From contig NZ_JMKW01000017.1 in NCBI RefSeq assembly GCF_000686565.1, forward strand, positions 1 through 46,575: a DNA stretch of 46,575 bases, read 5' to 3'. This stretch comes from Helicobacter bilis ATCC 51630. GTDB taxonomy: Bacteria; Campylobacterota; Campylobacteria; Campylobacterales; Helicobacteraceae. The notes below the pieces were generated by a model. That model worked only from the letters and a program-made list of their open reading frames with translations. It had not been told where the DNA came from and made no database searches. This document shows positions 37,437 to 46,045 of the stretch, in pieces; position 1 is the first letter of the stretch; the number at the start of each line of letters is the position of its first letter. The position numbers were made by a program, and so were the translations under genes.

Positions 37437-37913
37437 CTACAAATAAAACAAAGCAGAAGCTACAAATAAGCCGATATTAAACACGCAACAAAATGCAAGC
37501 ACAACAATAAAGCGGACAATGCTAACCCACCATGCATGTCGTCCAAAATTTTTCCTAGCCTTAAAAGGCTTTGTGCTAACTAATCCCAAGAGATAAAATA
37601 CAAGCAATATAATAATGCTAGAAAATGATAAAATAATTTGTGAGTGAAGTGCAGCACTAAGCTTTATCTGCTCCATATCCGTGTGTGAATTGACAAGATA
37701 GATAAAGGTTATAACACAAGAGAGAATCCAAGCAAATAATATCTGTAAATTTAGAATCTTATATGATGAAAACACACTCATAAGCAGCATCACACAGCAA
37801 AATAAAGCAATTGTAATAATATAAATAAAAGGTGAGTCGTGCAACAAAAACACAATCTGGTCTATATGAATGAGTGAAGTGATAGTTTGAAAAAGATTAG
37901 CTAAAAAATCCAT
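37437..37913 (-). CDS. Integral membrane protein, unknown function
   Basis: From ATG 37913, with AAGGAAATAT before it, the 158-residue product has four likely membrane helices, roughly at residues 31-52, 56-76, 93-112 and 133-155, with a basic loop TKPFKARKNFGRHAWW before the last. I do not recognise a family. In H. pylori an uncharacterised gene also lies upstream of thrB as I recall, so it could be the counterpart. Fourteen further upstream codons are open but have no ribosome binding site. It may be in one transcript with thrB. Confidence 0.65.
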   Translation of the reverse strand: MDFLANLFQTITSLIHIDQIVFLLHDSPFIYIITIALFCCVMLLMSVFSSYKILNLQILFAWILSCVITFIYLVNSHTDMEQIKLSAALHSQIILSFSSIIILLVFYLLGLVSTKPFKARKNFGRHAWWVSIVRFIVVLAFCCVFNIGLFVASALFYL

Positions 37914-37955
37914 ATATTTCCTTGAGCTTATGTGATAAAGTATTGTTGTATTCAA

Positions 37956-38287
37956 CTATGTAAAGAAACTAGACTTAGAATCTTTAAAACATGCTTTATA
38001 AGTTCTCATTATATCTAAATTTTATATCAACTTCTTAACCCTCAGTATGCTTTATCTTAGAATTTAGTGAGATTGTATTTCATTGAGTAAGCAAGATAAT
38101 GATTTTATGTTTTTTCATGAGTGATGGTAAGTAAACACTGCTTAAACGCTAAAGACTTGCAAATCATTCGAACCAAACTATATAGATTTCGGTTAATTCT
38201 AATGCAATCCAAAACAACCTTGCATTTATTTGGCTAACACCTTCTTATGATTCCACATAAACATGATAAATCGCACTTTTCAATACT
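37956..38287. other. Intergenic stretch without a gene
   Basis: No open frame of note in 332 bases and no clear terminator. A TCATTGAGTAAGCAAG stretch near 38091 loosely resembles the left arm of the intergenic element at 45892, but no partner arm follows. Confidence 0.35.
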
Positions 38288-38706
38288 TTAATCTAAGTTA
38301 TTGCAATATCTTTCCATGATTTTAGCGAATTCGGGCGGTATTAAATCAAATATAGAGTGGATGGTAAATACAGAATACTGGCATATATATACATCTAAAA
38401 TAATAAAATTAAAGTTCTTACACCAATACAAAAACTTCCATATCACAAAGATTCTAGATGAAATATACTGAATCCGCATTATGAGCCTAGCATATAAGTA
38501 TCCAAGTGACACAATGTAATAAAGATGACTCTCCACCTGCAATGGTATTTTATAAGCCCAGCAGCATCAAATCTTATAGCACTGACCATTGAGGCTTCTA
38601 CACAATAATAATATTGATGGAATGCTTTAAGTTCTAAAATCCCATCCGCAATAGCTGTAACCACTATGGTTATCATGAATGGTAATGGCATACTGTGTCT
38701 TTTCAT
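38288..38706 (-). pseudogene. Frame-broken gene of unknown function
   Basis: Two overlapping minus-strand frames read as one protein: 38479-38706 (from MKRHSMPLPF through YYYCVEASMVSAIRFDAAG) and 38288-38542 (through VESHLYYIVSLGYLYARL to DLIPPEFAKIMERYCNNLD). A one-base change near 38560-38570 would join them into about 135-140 residues, with CWAYKIPLQV completing the junction. I do not recognise the family. It could be a recent frameshift, a sequencing error or decay. Confidence 0.4.
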
Positions 38707-38812
38707 AAGATATAATATCCAGCATAATATAAGCCAAAATCATTGCAATATTAACTCATATTTTACAGATTCTTTTTCTTACAAAGTTTTACAAGCTTTT
38801 ATATTTTAGTGA

Positions 38813-39607
38813 CTACCTTAAAGTTTGCTGCAAAGATTCTATTTCTTGCATACTATATCCAGCCTCTAGTCTTGCCTCTATATTTGGAATCTTGCCTATG
38901 ATATTAAAGTCATAGCCTTGCAATATCTCACATAAACTGCGATTGTCGTTATAAAGCTTTTGTGCGTAATTGAGCCATTTTACGCCTTTTGAGACATGCC
39001 CTATTTCATCATGTAAGATTCTATCAAGTGCAGCAAGAATCTGTGATTTTAGCGGTGTTTGTGCTTGTTCTATCTTCTTTCTTACAAATGGATTTGCATC
39101 AAGTCCTAAGGCTTCTAAGCCCTTATGCACGAGTGCCATACGATCAATTAAAGTCTGTGTGCTTTGCATAGCGCAAAACAGATTATCATGCACGAAAAAA
39201 TCCCCATAGTTATACCCGATCTCTTTTAGTAAAGATTCTAAAAGCTTAAAATGCAAAACCTCTTCACCAGCAAGAGTGATAAAATCATAATAATATTCAA
39301 GCGGTAAATGTCGAAAACGATATGCCGCATCAAGCCCTAAATCGATCGCATTGTATTCTATATGTGCGACTGAATGCAGGATTTTTGCTAGGGCTTCTTT
39401 TGAGTTTCCGCCCTTTGGTCTTTGCAAACGCGTAGGGTGTATAACCTTGCAGAAAGGGGCATAAGAAGGTGTTTTTATACTCTTAATTTCAATATCATGC
39501 TGCATATTATATGTGTAGAAATTTGCCTGCAAATATTCTACTTTTTGTAATTTTAAATCAATTTGCGTAGTGGCGAGTGCATCAAAAACTGCGGTAAAAA
39601 AATCCAT
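38813..39607 (-). CDS. DUF455 family ferritin-like protein
   Basis: The 264-residue protein matches the DUF455 family. A ferritin-like four-helix core is suggested by paired Glu/His motifs: ILHSVAHIEYNAIDLGLDA near residue 77, LAGEEVLHFKLL near 114 and RILHDEIGHVSKGV near 208, which together give the ligands of a di-iron site. The substrate is unknown; relatives include tRNA-modifying di-iron hydroxylases. It is preceded by no clear operon partner. Start ATG at 39607 lies after an ATGGAGCATAA stretch. Confidence 0.82.
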   Translation of the reverse strand: MDFFTAVFDALATTQIDLKLQKVEYLQANFYTYNMQHDIEIKSIKTPSYAPFCKVIHPTRLQRPKGGNSKEALAKILHSVAHIEYNAIDLGLDAAYRFRHLPLEYYYDFITLAGEEVLHFKLLESLLKEIGYNYGDFFVHDNLFCAMQSTQTLIDRMALVHKGLEALGLDANPFVRKKIEQAQTPLKSQILAALDRILHDEIGHVSKGVKWLNYAQKLYNDNRSLCEILQGYDFNIIGKIPNIEARLEAGYSMQEIESLQQTLR

Positions 39608-39802
39608 TTATGCTCCATTTCTATCTTTCAGATTCTAACATAACATTGGTGCAAGGTGTAATTAGGACTTTGGCGTGAGATTCACATTTATGTTTTAAGA
39701 GAGAATTAAGATCTAAAGTTGCATTGCAAACTTTGCTGCTTCAACATGACAATTACTGCAATTATATTTCAAAAACCCACAATATAAAATACTATAATAC
39801 CC

Positions 39803-40972
39803 CTACAATTCCCACTCGTCTTTCATTTGCAAATGTCCTTGCACTTGCGTTTTAATGTCATCATACACAAAGCTCTCTCTAAAACTATCAATTCGACCGC
39901 CGCTTGCATTCTTATGTCCGCCGCCATTAAAGCACATTTGACTTAATGCACTTACATCGCAATTCCCATTTGATCGCAAACTCACATTACCCCTATTGCT
40001 TACATCCATGTAGAAATCAAACTCTTCATTCTCTTGCAAAAACTTATTTGCCACAACAGAAATGCCACCCATGCCATAGCTTAGAAAGCCAACCTTATCT
40101 TCAAAATACACCTTGCATTGCTCTTTCTTTGTCTCAAGCAGTTTGACTTGTGCGCGTGAGATGATATTATCCATTGTTTCACTATCTTTATTTCCGCCTA
40201 GCACTTCTTTTTTGATAAAAAATAGCGCATTATCAAAGCCCACTTCATCGAAAGCTTTTCCATCGATTAAACCGCCGCTTTTTTCTGTGCTATATTCAAT
40301 GAAAAAGTTACGCGCAAAATCTAGTAATTTAAGCTTATAATTTCTATTTTCATCATCAAACATAAAGCGATTAAACTCATTACTTGATGCAATAAGACTC
40401 ATAGCCACTTTGCCAAACTCAAAGCCAAAGCCATCTTCAAGCCATATATCCACAGAGTTAATCATCTCAACGATAGGCTTTAGCCACTGCTGCACAGAAG
40501 TATCTAAGCCAAAGCGATCTAGCAAATATTCATAAGTGATTTTTGTCGCACAGCGATTAATATCAAGATAATACCAGCTATACATATTCGCACTCTCTTC
40601 GCCTGTAGCATGATGGTCTAGCAGCACAATCTCAACATCTACTTGTGCCATTTTTAGCTCTTTTACTTGTTCGCTTAGAAATTTTGATTCATTTAGTGTG
40701 AGATTTAAATCTGTGATAAGGATTATAAACTGCTCTTTTTGCGGGGTGCTACTTTTCTCTCGCTCAACTTTTACTGGTTTGCCAAATAGCATACTCACAT
40801 TTTCTGTTTGTGCCTTGTGAGATTCTATATCACGCAAAATAGCTTGTAATCTCACCATGACTTCTCTGCCATAGTTTGCATTATAGAATGTAATGTCTTT
40901 GAAAAATTCACGCGAAACAAACTGACAGCCATAGCCATCTAAATCGATATGTGATAAATGATAAACTTTCAT
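39803..40972 (-). CDS. DHH/DHHA1 family phosphoesterase
   Basis: The 389-residue protein has the DHH-family motifs: HIDLDGYGCQ at the start, ITDLNL near 85, LLDHHATGEE near 119 and the C-terminal DHHA1 signature GGGHKNASGG near 360. Such enzymes use two metal ions to cut phosphodiester bonds in nanoRNA, cyclic dinucleotides or pAp; the substrate here cannot be told from sequence. Both domains are complete. A minus-strand TATAAT lies 43 bases before the start. Confidence 0.85.
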   Translation of the reverse strand: MKVYHLSHIDLDGYGCQFVSREFFKDITFYNANYGREVMVRLQAILRDIESHKAQTENVSMLFGKPVKVEREKSSTPQKEQFIILITDLNLTLNESKFLSEQVKELKMAQVDVEIVLLDHHATGEESANMYSWYYLDINRCATKITYEYLLDRFGLDTSVQQWLKPIVEMINSVDIWLEDGFGFEFGKVAMSLIASSNEFNRFMFDDENRNYKLKLLDFARNFFIEYSTEKSGGLIDGKAFDEVGFDNALFFIKKEVLGGNKDSETMDNIISRAQVKLLETKKEQCKVYFEDKVGFLSYGMGGISVVANKFLQENEEFDFYMDVSNRGNVSLRSNGNCDVSALSQMCFNGGGHKNASGGRIDSFRESFVYDDIKTQVQGHLQMKDEWEL

Positions 40973-41014
40973 AATAGCTCTTTTTGTAGAAAATATATTT
41001 AATCAATCCGTGAA

Positions 41015-41020
41015 ATTATA
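41015..41020 (-). promoter_or_regulatory. -10 box of the DHH phosphoesterase gene
   Basis: TATAAT on the minus strand, 43 bases before the start codon, in the 217-base gap shared with the divergent NYN gene. Confidence 0.45.
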
Positions 41021-41189
41021 GCAAAAAAGCTTACTATTGCAAACGAAAATAAGCATTAAGTAAAAGTTCATTTATATTTACTTATTCAAAGATTTTAACA
41101 AATATTAGGCAAAATTTCATCTATCATTGTGAATAGAAATATAGTAACAATACGCAGATTCTCACATTACAACATGGAGTAATACAATT

Positions 41190-41939
41190 ATGATAGCTAT
41201 CTTATTTGATTGTGAAAATGTGTCATCTACGCATATTCCCTTTATCCTTCAAAGATTAAAGCGATTTGGTAAAGTAGTCCTTAAGTATGCCTTTAAGGAT
41301 TGGAGCAAACCAAGCGATTGGACACAACAAGTGGTTGAAGAATATGGTATGATACCTATTCAGGTTTTTCGACATAAAAGTTTTAAAAATACAAGTGATT
41401 TAAAAATCCAAGCAAGTGCCTATAAGATTCTGTATGAAAGTAATATAGAGCATATCTGTATCGTCTCAAGCGATAGTGATTTTAGAGATATAGCCCTAGA
41501 GATTCAGGCAAAAGGTAAGATTTCAATTGGTTTTGGCGAGATGAAAACGCCAGAATCGCTGCAAAATGCCTATACGCATTTTATCCACCTACAAAGCAAA
41601 ACAACAAATAACAATCAAGCAACCACCAATAAATCCGCTACAAGTAAAACACCTGCTACCAACAACAATAAGCAAACATCTACAAAGAATGCCACACAAT
41701 CAAAACCTAAAGAATTAATGATTTTAGAAAATGCCATTCAATCTTTGCGGGATAAACAAGGATTCTGTCAAGTCGTAAAACTTGCAAGGTATTTAGCGCA
41801 GCAAAATGGCAATCATACACTAAGGGGAATGTTTAGGGCAAAAAAATGGGCAGATGTTTTTGATAGATACCCCTCAAATCTACATTACGAGCTTACCGGT
41901 AAAAATAACAGCACTCTTATTGTGTGTATTAAAAACTAA
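41190..41939 (+). CDS. NYN-domain (LabA/DUF88) putative ribonuclease with C-terminal LOTUS-like domain
   Basis: Residues 1-135 form a NYN/PIN-like nuclease domain: the acidic residues lie in ILFDCENVSS, SDLKIQASAYKIL and IVSSDSDFRDIA. A Thr/Asn/Lys-rich linker of about 40 residues follows, then a winged-helix segment (residues 172-249) with FCQVVKLARYLAQQNG and WADVFDRYPSNLHYEL, which resembles the OST-HTH/LOTUS RNA-binding fold often paired with NYN. That points to RNA cleavage or RNA quality control; the target is unknown. ATG 41190 follows a modest TGGAGTAATACA. Possibly divergent in control from the DHH gene. Confidence 0.82.
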   Translation: MIAILFDCENVSSTHIPFILQRLKRFGKVVLKYAFKDWSKPSDWTQQVVEEYGMIPIQVFRHKSFKNTSDLKIQASAYKILYESNIEHICIVSSDSDFRDIALEIQAKGKISIGFGEMKTPESLQNAYTHFIHLQSKTTNNNQATTNKSATSKTPATNNNKQTSTKNATQSKPKELMILENAIQSLRDKQGFCQVVKLARYLAQQNGNHTLRGMFRAKKWADVFDRYPSNLHYELTGKNNSTLIVCIKN

Positions 41940-42028
41940 GAGTTAAAAGATTTAAAACACGAGAGTTTGTTGGGGTTAAATTTTGATATAAGCTAGTAAA
42001 GATTCTAATAGTTGGGGAGTTATAGATA

Positions 42029-42059
42029 AAAGGTTGCAGCAAATAAGTTGCTTACCTTT
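42029..42059. terminator. Hairpin between convergent genes, possible bidirectional terminator
   Basis: AAAGGT (42029-42034) pairs with ACCTTT (42054-42059), and inside it AGCAA with TTGCT around a five-base loop. It lies between convergent genes, but no T-run follows on either strand. Confidence 0.3.
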
Positions 42060-42174
42060 ATTGCATTGCATGAATACCTAGAATCTTTTAGAGTATTGTG
42101 GAAAGTAGTTTTACGCAATGATACCAGAGATTCCATAGAATCTCTAGCGAACATTAAGATTCTAGGACTTAAAA

Positions 42175-43029
42175 CTACTCCGCGAAGATAACCATATCAG
42201 CCGTGATTTCACTGCCAAATTCACTTGCTAAAGTTGCATTATAAGCTTCTTTAAAAAAGCCTTCTTTTTGTAAAGTATCAATTTCAGTATTAAGCCAATC
42301 TAGCAATTCTTTATTACCTTGTTTAACTGCTGGGGCGATTACATCTTGCTCACCGATAGATTGGATTCCCACTTTATATTCTGGATTATGTTTTACCCAC
42401 GCATAAAGCATTGTAGAATCATGAGAAAGCGCATCGCCTTTTCCTTGCTGGAATGCTTGGAAAGTCTCTGTGTTTTGCTCGAATTTAAGCAAGTTTATGC
42501 CACTTTGCTTACTGAAATAAATGTCTGCTGTTGTGCCTTTATTGACTATCAAAGTTTTACCTTGCAATTGCTCTTCACTTGTGATAGCACCATCTTTGCT
42601 AACCACACCTAGCGTTACTTTCATATAAGGCTTTGCAAAATCTACTTGCTTTTCTCGCTCTGGTGTTTTTGTAAAGTTTGCCATGATAATATCTACTTTA
42701 TTTGCTTTTAAGGCACTAGCCCTAGCTGCCGCTTCAACAGGCACAAATTCAATCTTATTCTCATCACCTAGCAAATCTTTTGCAAAACGCTTTGCGATAT
42801 AGACATCAAAGCCTTTGTATTCATTATTTTCATAATATCCAAATGGTGGTTTATCACTGAATACACCGATACGAATCTTGCCATTATTTTTGATAGTCTC
42901 AATGGCACTCTCTTGCTTTTTTGTCTCTTCTTGTTTAGAATCACCACATGCAAGTAGTCCAAGCATAATTGCACCACCTAAAACTAACGCCGCACTAGAA
43001 CGAAAAATCCCTTTAAAATTAAAAGCCAT
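42175..43029 (-). CDS. Amino acid ABC transporter substrate-binding lipoprotein (CjaA-like)
   Basis: A 284-residue solute-binding protein. ATG 43029 (MAFNFKGIFR) has GGGAGC upstream; the signal peptide ends in the lipobox LGLLAC, so the protein is lipid-anchored in the periplasm. The family-3 binding fold is clear from IRIGVFSDKPPFGYYE, NEYKGFDVYIAKRFAKDLLG, DIIMANFTKTPEREKQVDFA and GKTLIVNKGTTADIYF. It most resembles CjaA of Campylobacter jejuni, a cysteine-binding lipoprotein and major antigen; ligand assignment is by that similarity. No permease or ATPase gene adjoins it. Confidence 0.85.
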   Translation of the reverse strand: MAFNFKGIFRSSAALVLGGAIMLGLLACGDSKQEETKKQESAIETIKNNGKIRIGVFSDKPPFGYYENNEYKGFDVYIAKRFAKDLLGDENKIEFVPVEAAARASALKANKVDIIMANFTKTPEREKQVDFAKPYMKVTLGVVSKDGAITSEEQLQGKTLIVNKGTTADIYFSKQSGINLLKFEQNTETFQAFQQGKGDALSHDSTMLYAWVKHNPEYKVGIQSIGEQDVIAPAVKQGNKELLDWLNTEIDTLQKEGFFKEAYNATLASEFGSEITADMVIFAE

Positions 43030-43170
43030 TACTGCTCCCTTTCTAAAATAAAATAAAGTTGCAAGTGTAGCATATTCTTGCCTTATATGCAACAAAATTA
43101 TAAAAATATTGCATTATTATAGAATCTTGTATATAAAAACTTCATATTTTAGAGTTTATTTACAATATAG

Positions 43171-44448
43171 TTAGAACATAAATCGCAATCCGCCATTAAT
43201 CTCAAATGTGCTTGGCACACCCCTGCTAAAATGCGTGCTGCTTATATGCGTAATAGCACTTAGAGTTTGTGTGATACCAAACTCAAGCATGGCGTTAAAC
43301 TCGCTTTGTGTAAGATTTTTTCTATTGCCACCATAATAATTTGAGCCATTAAAGAAAGTTGCACCATAGGCAAAATACATATTGAGCTTATTATCAAGCA
43401 AACCAAGCCTTGTTGCCGCATAGATTAAATGTGCGTTATTTCCCATTTTGATAGCACGACCACCCCATACAAAAAAAGGCTGAATATTTGTATAAAAAGT
43501 GTTTGACATATCTGCTTGTGTGCCATTACCAACACCCAAGATTCCAAGACTACCCATTCCTGCGTTACCACTTGCAACATAGCCAATCATCGCATCAATA
43601 TTTTTATATCCAATGGTAACTTTAGAATCAAAAAGGAATGTGTTATTATGAAAAGACTTTGGACTTTTATGATCTTCAAAACTCCCAGCAAAACCTAAGT
43701 CAGCACCAAACCACCATACATTACCACCATTAAATCTTGTGGCAAAATGCCCTCTTATGCCCGCAGTCGCAAACACACCCGGTATAAAGGTGGTAAAACC
43801 ACTCATATACGCACTATTTTTTATATCTTTTTGATCGCCATTAAAATAGTATTTTACTCCAACATTAAACCAGCCTGTTTTATCAAGGGGCATAAATCGT
43901 GTCATTTCATAATAGCTTACACGACCAAAATTATATGCCCATATCGCTTCAATCACAAGATTTCTCACACTCCCATTTCTTACCCAGATTCCATCAATTA
44001 AGTGATTAATCCAAGGGCTAATAGGCTGAAATCTCCCCGCTTTAATCGCTGTATCACCATCAAAATATTCTATAAAAGATTCCCCTAAGGCTACACTGCT
44101 ACCGCCTAAGACTTCATTGCCTGTATTGTTATAGAAGTATTTTTTCACTCCATCGTTATAATTTAATAAGCCTTGAGCGGCACGAAAAGATATTGCCGCA
44201 CGCAAATTATAATAAAATCCAGTGGTATAGCCAAGTCCAACAGAAGCATTAAGCAATCCTGCATTACCTAAGAATCTATTTGAGCCATAAAGATTATTTG
44301 TATAATATCCACCGCCACCACTTGACATAAAATTCCCATATAACACAATATCTACTTGCTTTGTGCCATTAAGCAGGGCAGAATCAAGTGTTTTATATTG
44401 CCCAAAAGCTAAAGCAATTGTTAAAAAAAATAAAATAAAAATACGCAT
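43171..44448 (-). CDS. Outer membrane porin, Helicobacter Hof/OprD-like family
   Basis: The 425-residue protein has a signal peptide (MRIFILFFLTIALAFGQ, cleavage near residue 16-17), long alternating beta-strand pattern and a terminal Phe (GGLRFMF), as needed for assembly into the outer membrane. IKAGRFQPISPWINHLIDG and the Gly/Tyr/Asn-rich strands match the Hof and OprD-like porins of Campylobacterota. It presumably forms a diffusion channel; the solute is unknown. The gap to the CjaA-like gene is 141 bases; panC lies 43 bases upstream on the same strand, so it may share a transcript with panC. Confidence 0.8.
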   Translation of the reverse strand: MRIFILFFLTIALAFGQYKTLDSALLNGTKQVDIVLYGNFMSSGGGGYYTNNLYGSNRFLGNAGLLNASVGLGYTTGFYYNLRAAISFRAAQGLLNYNDGVKKYFYNNTGNEVLGGSSVALGESFIEYFDGDTAIKAGRFQPISPWINHLIDGIWVRNGSVRNLVIEAIWAYNFGRVSYYEMTRFMPLDKTGWFNVGVKYYFNGDQKDIKNSAYMSGFTTFIPGVFATAGIRGHFATRFNGGNVWWFGADLGFAGSFEDHKSPKSFHNNTFLFDSKVTIGYKNIDAMIGYVASGNAGMGSLGILGVGNGTQADMSNTFYTNIQPFFVWGGRAIKMGNNAHLIYAATRLGLLDNKLNMYFAYGATFFNGSNYYGGNRKNLTQSEFNAMLEFGITQTLSAITHISSTHFSRGVPSTFEINGGLRFMF

Positions 44449-44491
44449 AACATTCCTTGTTGCATAGAATCTAAAAGTGAAAATAAATCCG

Positions 44492-45772
44492 TTATTCTAT
44501 CCAAAGATTATCAAGCAATCGTATCTTTCCAATGCGAACTACAAGTAAAAAAATACAATTTTGTGCTTTTGTAGCAAAAGTTAAATCATGATTGTAAAAA
44601 TCCATATAATCTATGTTTAGATTCTCTAGAATCTTTTCTGCTTCTTGTTTTAGTATCGCAATATCTCGTATATTTTGCTGTGTGATGAGATCTTGTAAAT
44701 GAAATATTGTTTTGGGAATCGCAAGGGCTAGTTGTCTCTCACTCTCACTCAAATATACATTCCTTGAGCTTAAGGCTAGATTGTCATAATCACGCACGAT
44801 TGGCATACCTATGATTTCTATCGGTAGGCATAAATGTTGCACCATTTTTTTGATAATGAGTAGCTGCTGTGCGTCTTTTTGCCCAAAGTATGCCCTTGTA
44901 GGCGAAATGAGATTAAAAAGCTTTAGCACAACTTGCAATACCCCCCTAAAATGCGTGGGACGATAGTATCCCTCAAGGATATAGCCCATCTTTCTAGGTG
45001 GCTCTATTGTTATTTCATCATCATCTGTGTATAGAATCTCACTCGTTGGTGCAAATACAATATCAACGCCTGCTTCCTTGCACATCTCAATATCTCTCTC
45101 AAGTGTGCGTGGATAAGTGGATAAATCTTCTGTTGGGCTAAACTGCGTTGGATTCACAAAGATAGAGACAACGGCTATGTGATTTTGTGCGACATTAGAT
45201 TCTATAAGGCTTTTATGTCCGTTATGCAAAGCCCCCATAGTCGGCGTGAAACCAATATCAAGCGAAGTGAAATGTATATTAGAATCTTTATTTTCATTAT
45301 GCAATTTTGCATGACTCATGCCCGTTTGGATACATATAGTTTGATTTGGTTTGGTTGTTTGATTATGATTTAAAACTCGTTTTGTATTGTCTGTTTGGCT
45401 GTAATGTAATAGTCGCTTTGTGTCTTCTGTGTGATTGTCTTGCAAAGTTTGTTTGGTGTTTTTTATGTGATTATTATACGGGGCTTGTTGTGTTTCATCT
45501 ACTTGTGTGTCATGTAAAGCTTTTTTTGTGTTGCTTGTTTGCATATGGCATGGAGCGTGTTTTGTGTCATCTATGTGATTGTAATTTAAATCTCGTTTCG
45601 TGCTATCTGTTTGAATATTTGTTTGTAAAAAAGCAATATATTCTTGTTGCTTTACTCGCAAGGCTTCTTGTAGCTCCTCTTTTGTCGTTGCTATAATGCA
45701 ATTTTTATGTTGTTGCTTAAATGCCTTATAGTCGTAGTTTTTATAATCGTAATCTTGTTGGTTTTGTAACAT
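44492..45772 (-). CDS. panC: Pantothenate synthetase with a tandem-repeat insert
   Basis: PanC joins pantoate and beta-alanine using ATP. The catalytic part is complete: FTPTMGALHNGHKSLIE near residue 175, IFVNPTQFSPTEDLSTYPRT, YFGQKDAQQLLIIKKM, and RDYDNLALSSRNVYLS. The protein is 426 residues instead of about 276 as I recall for H. pylori. The usual first strand and helix (IIATTKEELQEALRV, residues 26-40) are separated from the HIGH-like motif by about 130 residues; of these, 55-138 are seven 12-residue repeats of the form TDNTKRVLNHNQ, and 139-172 are further polar sequence. The N-terminus (MLQNQQDYDYKNYDY) is also extended. Confidence 0.92.
   Translation of the reverse strand: MLQNQQDYDYKNYDYKAFKQQHKNCIIATTKEELQEALRVKQQEYIAFLQTNIQTDSTKRDLNYNHIDDTKHAPCHMQTSNTKKALHDTQVDETQQAPYNNHIKNTKQTLQDNHTEDTKRLLHYSQTDNTKRVLNHNQTTKPNQTICIQTGMSHAKLHNENKDSNIHFTSLDIGFTPTMGALHNGHKSLIESNVAQNHIAVVSIFVNPTQFSPTEDLSTYPRTLERDIEMCKEAGVDIVFAPTSEILYTDDDEITIEPPRKMGYILEGYYRPTHFRGVLQVVLKLFNLISPTRAYFGQKDAQQLLIIKKMVQHLCLPIEIIGMPIVRDYDNLALSSRNVYLSESERQLALAIPKTIFHLQDLITQQNIRDIAILKQEAEKILENLNIDYMDFYNHDLTFATKAQNCIFLLVVRIGKIRLLDNLWIE
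45359..45610. repeat. Seven 36-bp tandem repeats inside panC
   Basis: Seven consecutive 36-base units with no gaps, on the plus strand starting TGATTATGATTTAAAACTCG, TGGCTGTAATGTAATAGTCG, TGATTGTCTTGCAAAGTTTG and so on. Units are diverged (roughly half to two thirds of positions kept), but each encodes 12 residues with a T-K/Q core: consensus T-D-x-T-K-R-x-L-x-x-N-Q/H. Confidence 0.9.
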
Positions 45773-45891
45773 AATATTTGCCTTTATCGCTTGTAGAAAT
45801 AAAACGCTATTGTAGCGATTTATTCAAATCTTTTGTGGATTTTACGATGAAAAGTGCAAGATTTTGTTGCGTGGTTTTGAATCTTATAGTC

Positions 45892-45962
45892 GTCATATTG
45901 AGTAAGCTAATCTTTCTAACTCGTTGCAAAAGAGATACTTTGTATCTTGAATTCAATATGAC
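45892..45962. repeat. Intergenic element A relative with inner hairpin
   Basis: Perfect 10-base arms GTCATATTGA (45892-45901) and TCAATATGAC (45953-45962), the same outer word as the elements in lnt and copA. The centre differs: it holds AGATACTTTGTATCT, a 6-base-stem hairpin, instead of the GCGAAACATC motif. It lies between panC and the broken PKD-like gene. Confidence 0.7.
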
Positions 45963-46045
45963 AAGATTCTAGATTTTTATCCAAGTGGGTAGGTGCAAGG
46001 TAGGGGGTGCAAAATTTAAAGAATCTAGCTCCCACGCCAAACCCC

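Noticed and set aside
39720-39760. GCTTCAACATGACAA as another element A copy
   Set aside because: Only one short arm-like word is present without partner arm or inner motif; too little to call.
42126-42145. AGAGATTC/GAATCTCT hairpin as a terminator
   Set aside because: It is two AGATTCT-type words back to back, which happens often here by chance of their abundance; no T-run follows.
45359-45610. 36-bp periodicity as a CRISPR array
   Set aside because: Units are directly adjacent and diverged, there are no spacers, and all are translated as part of PanC.
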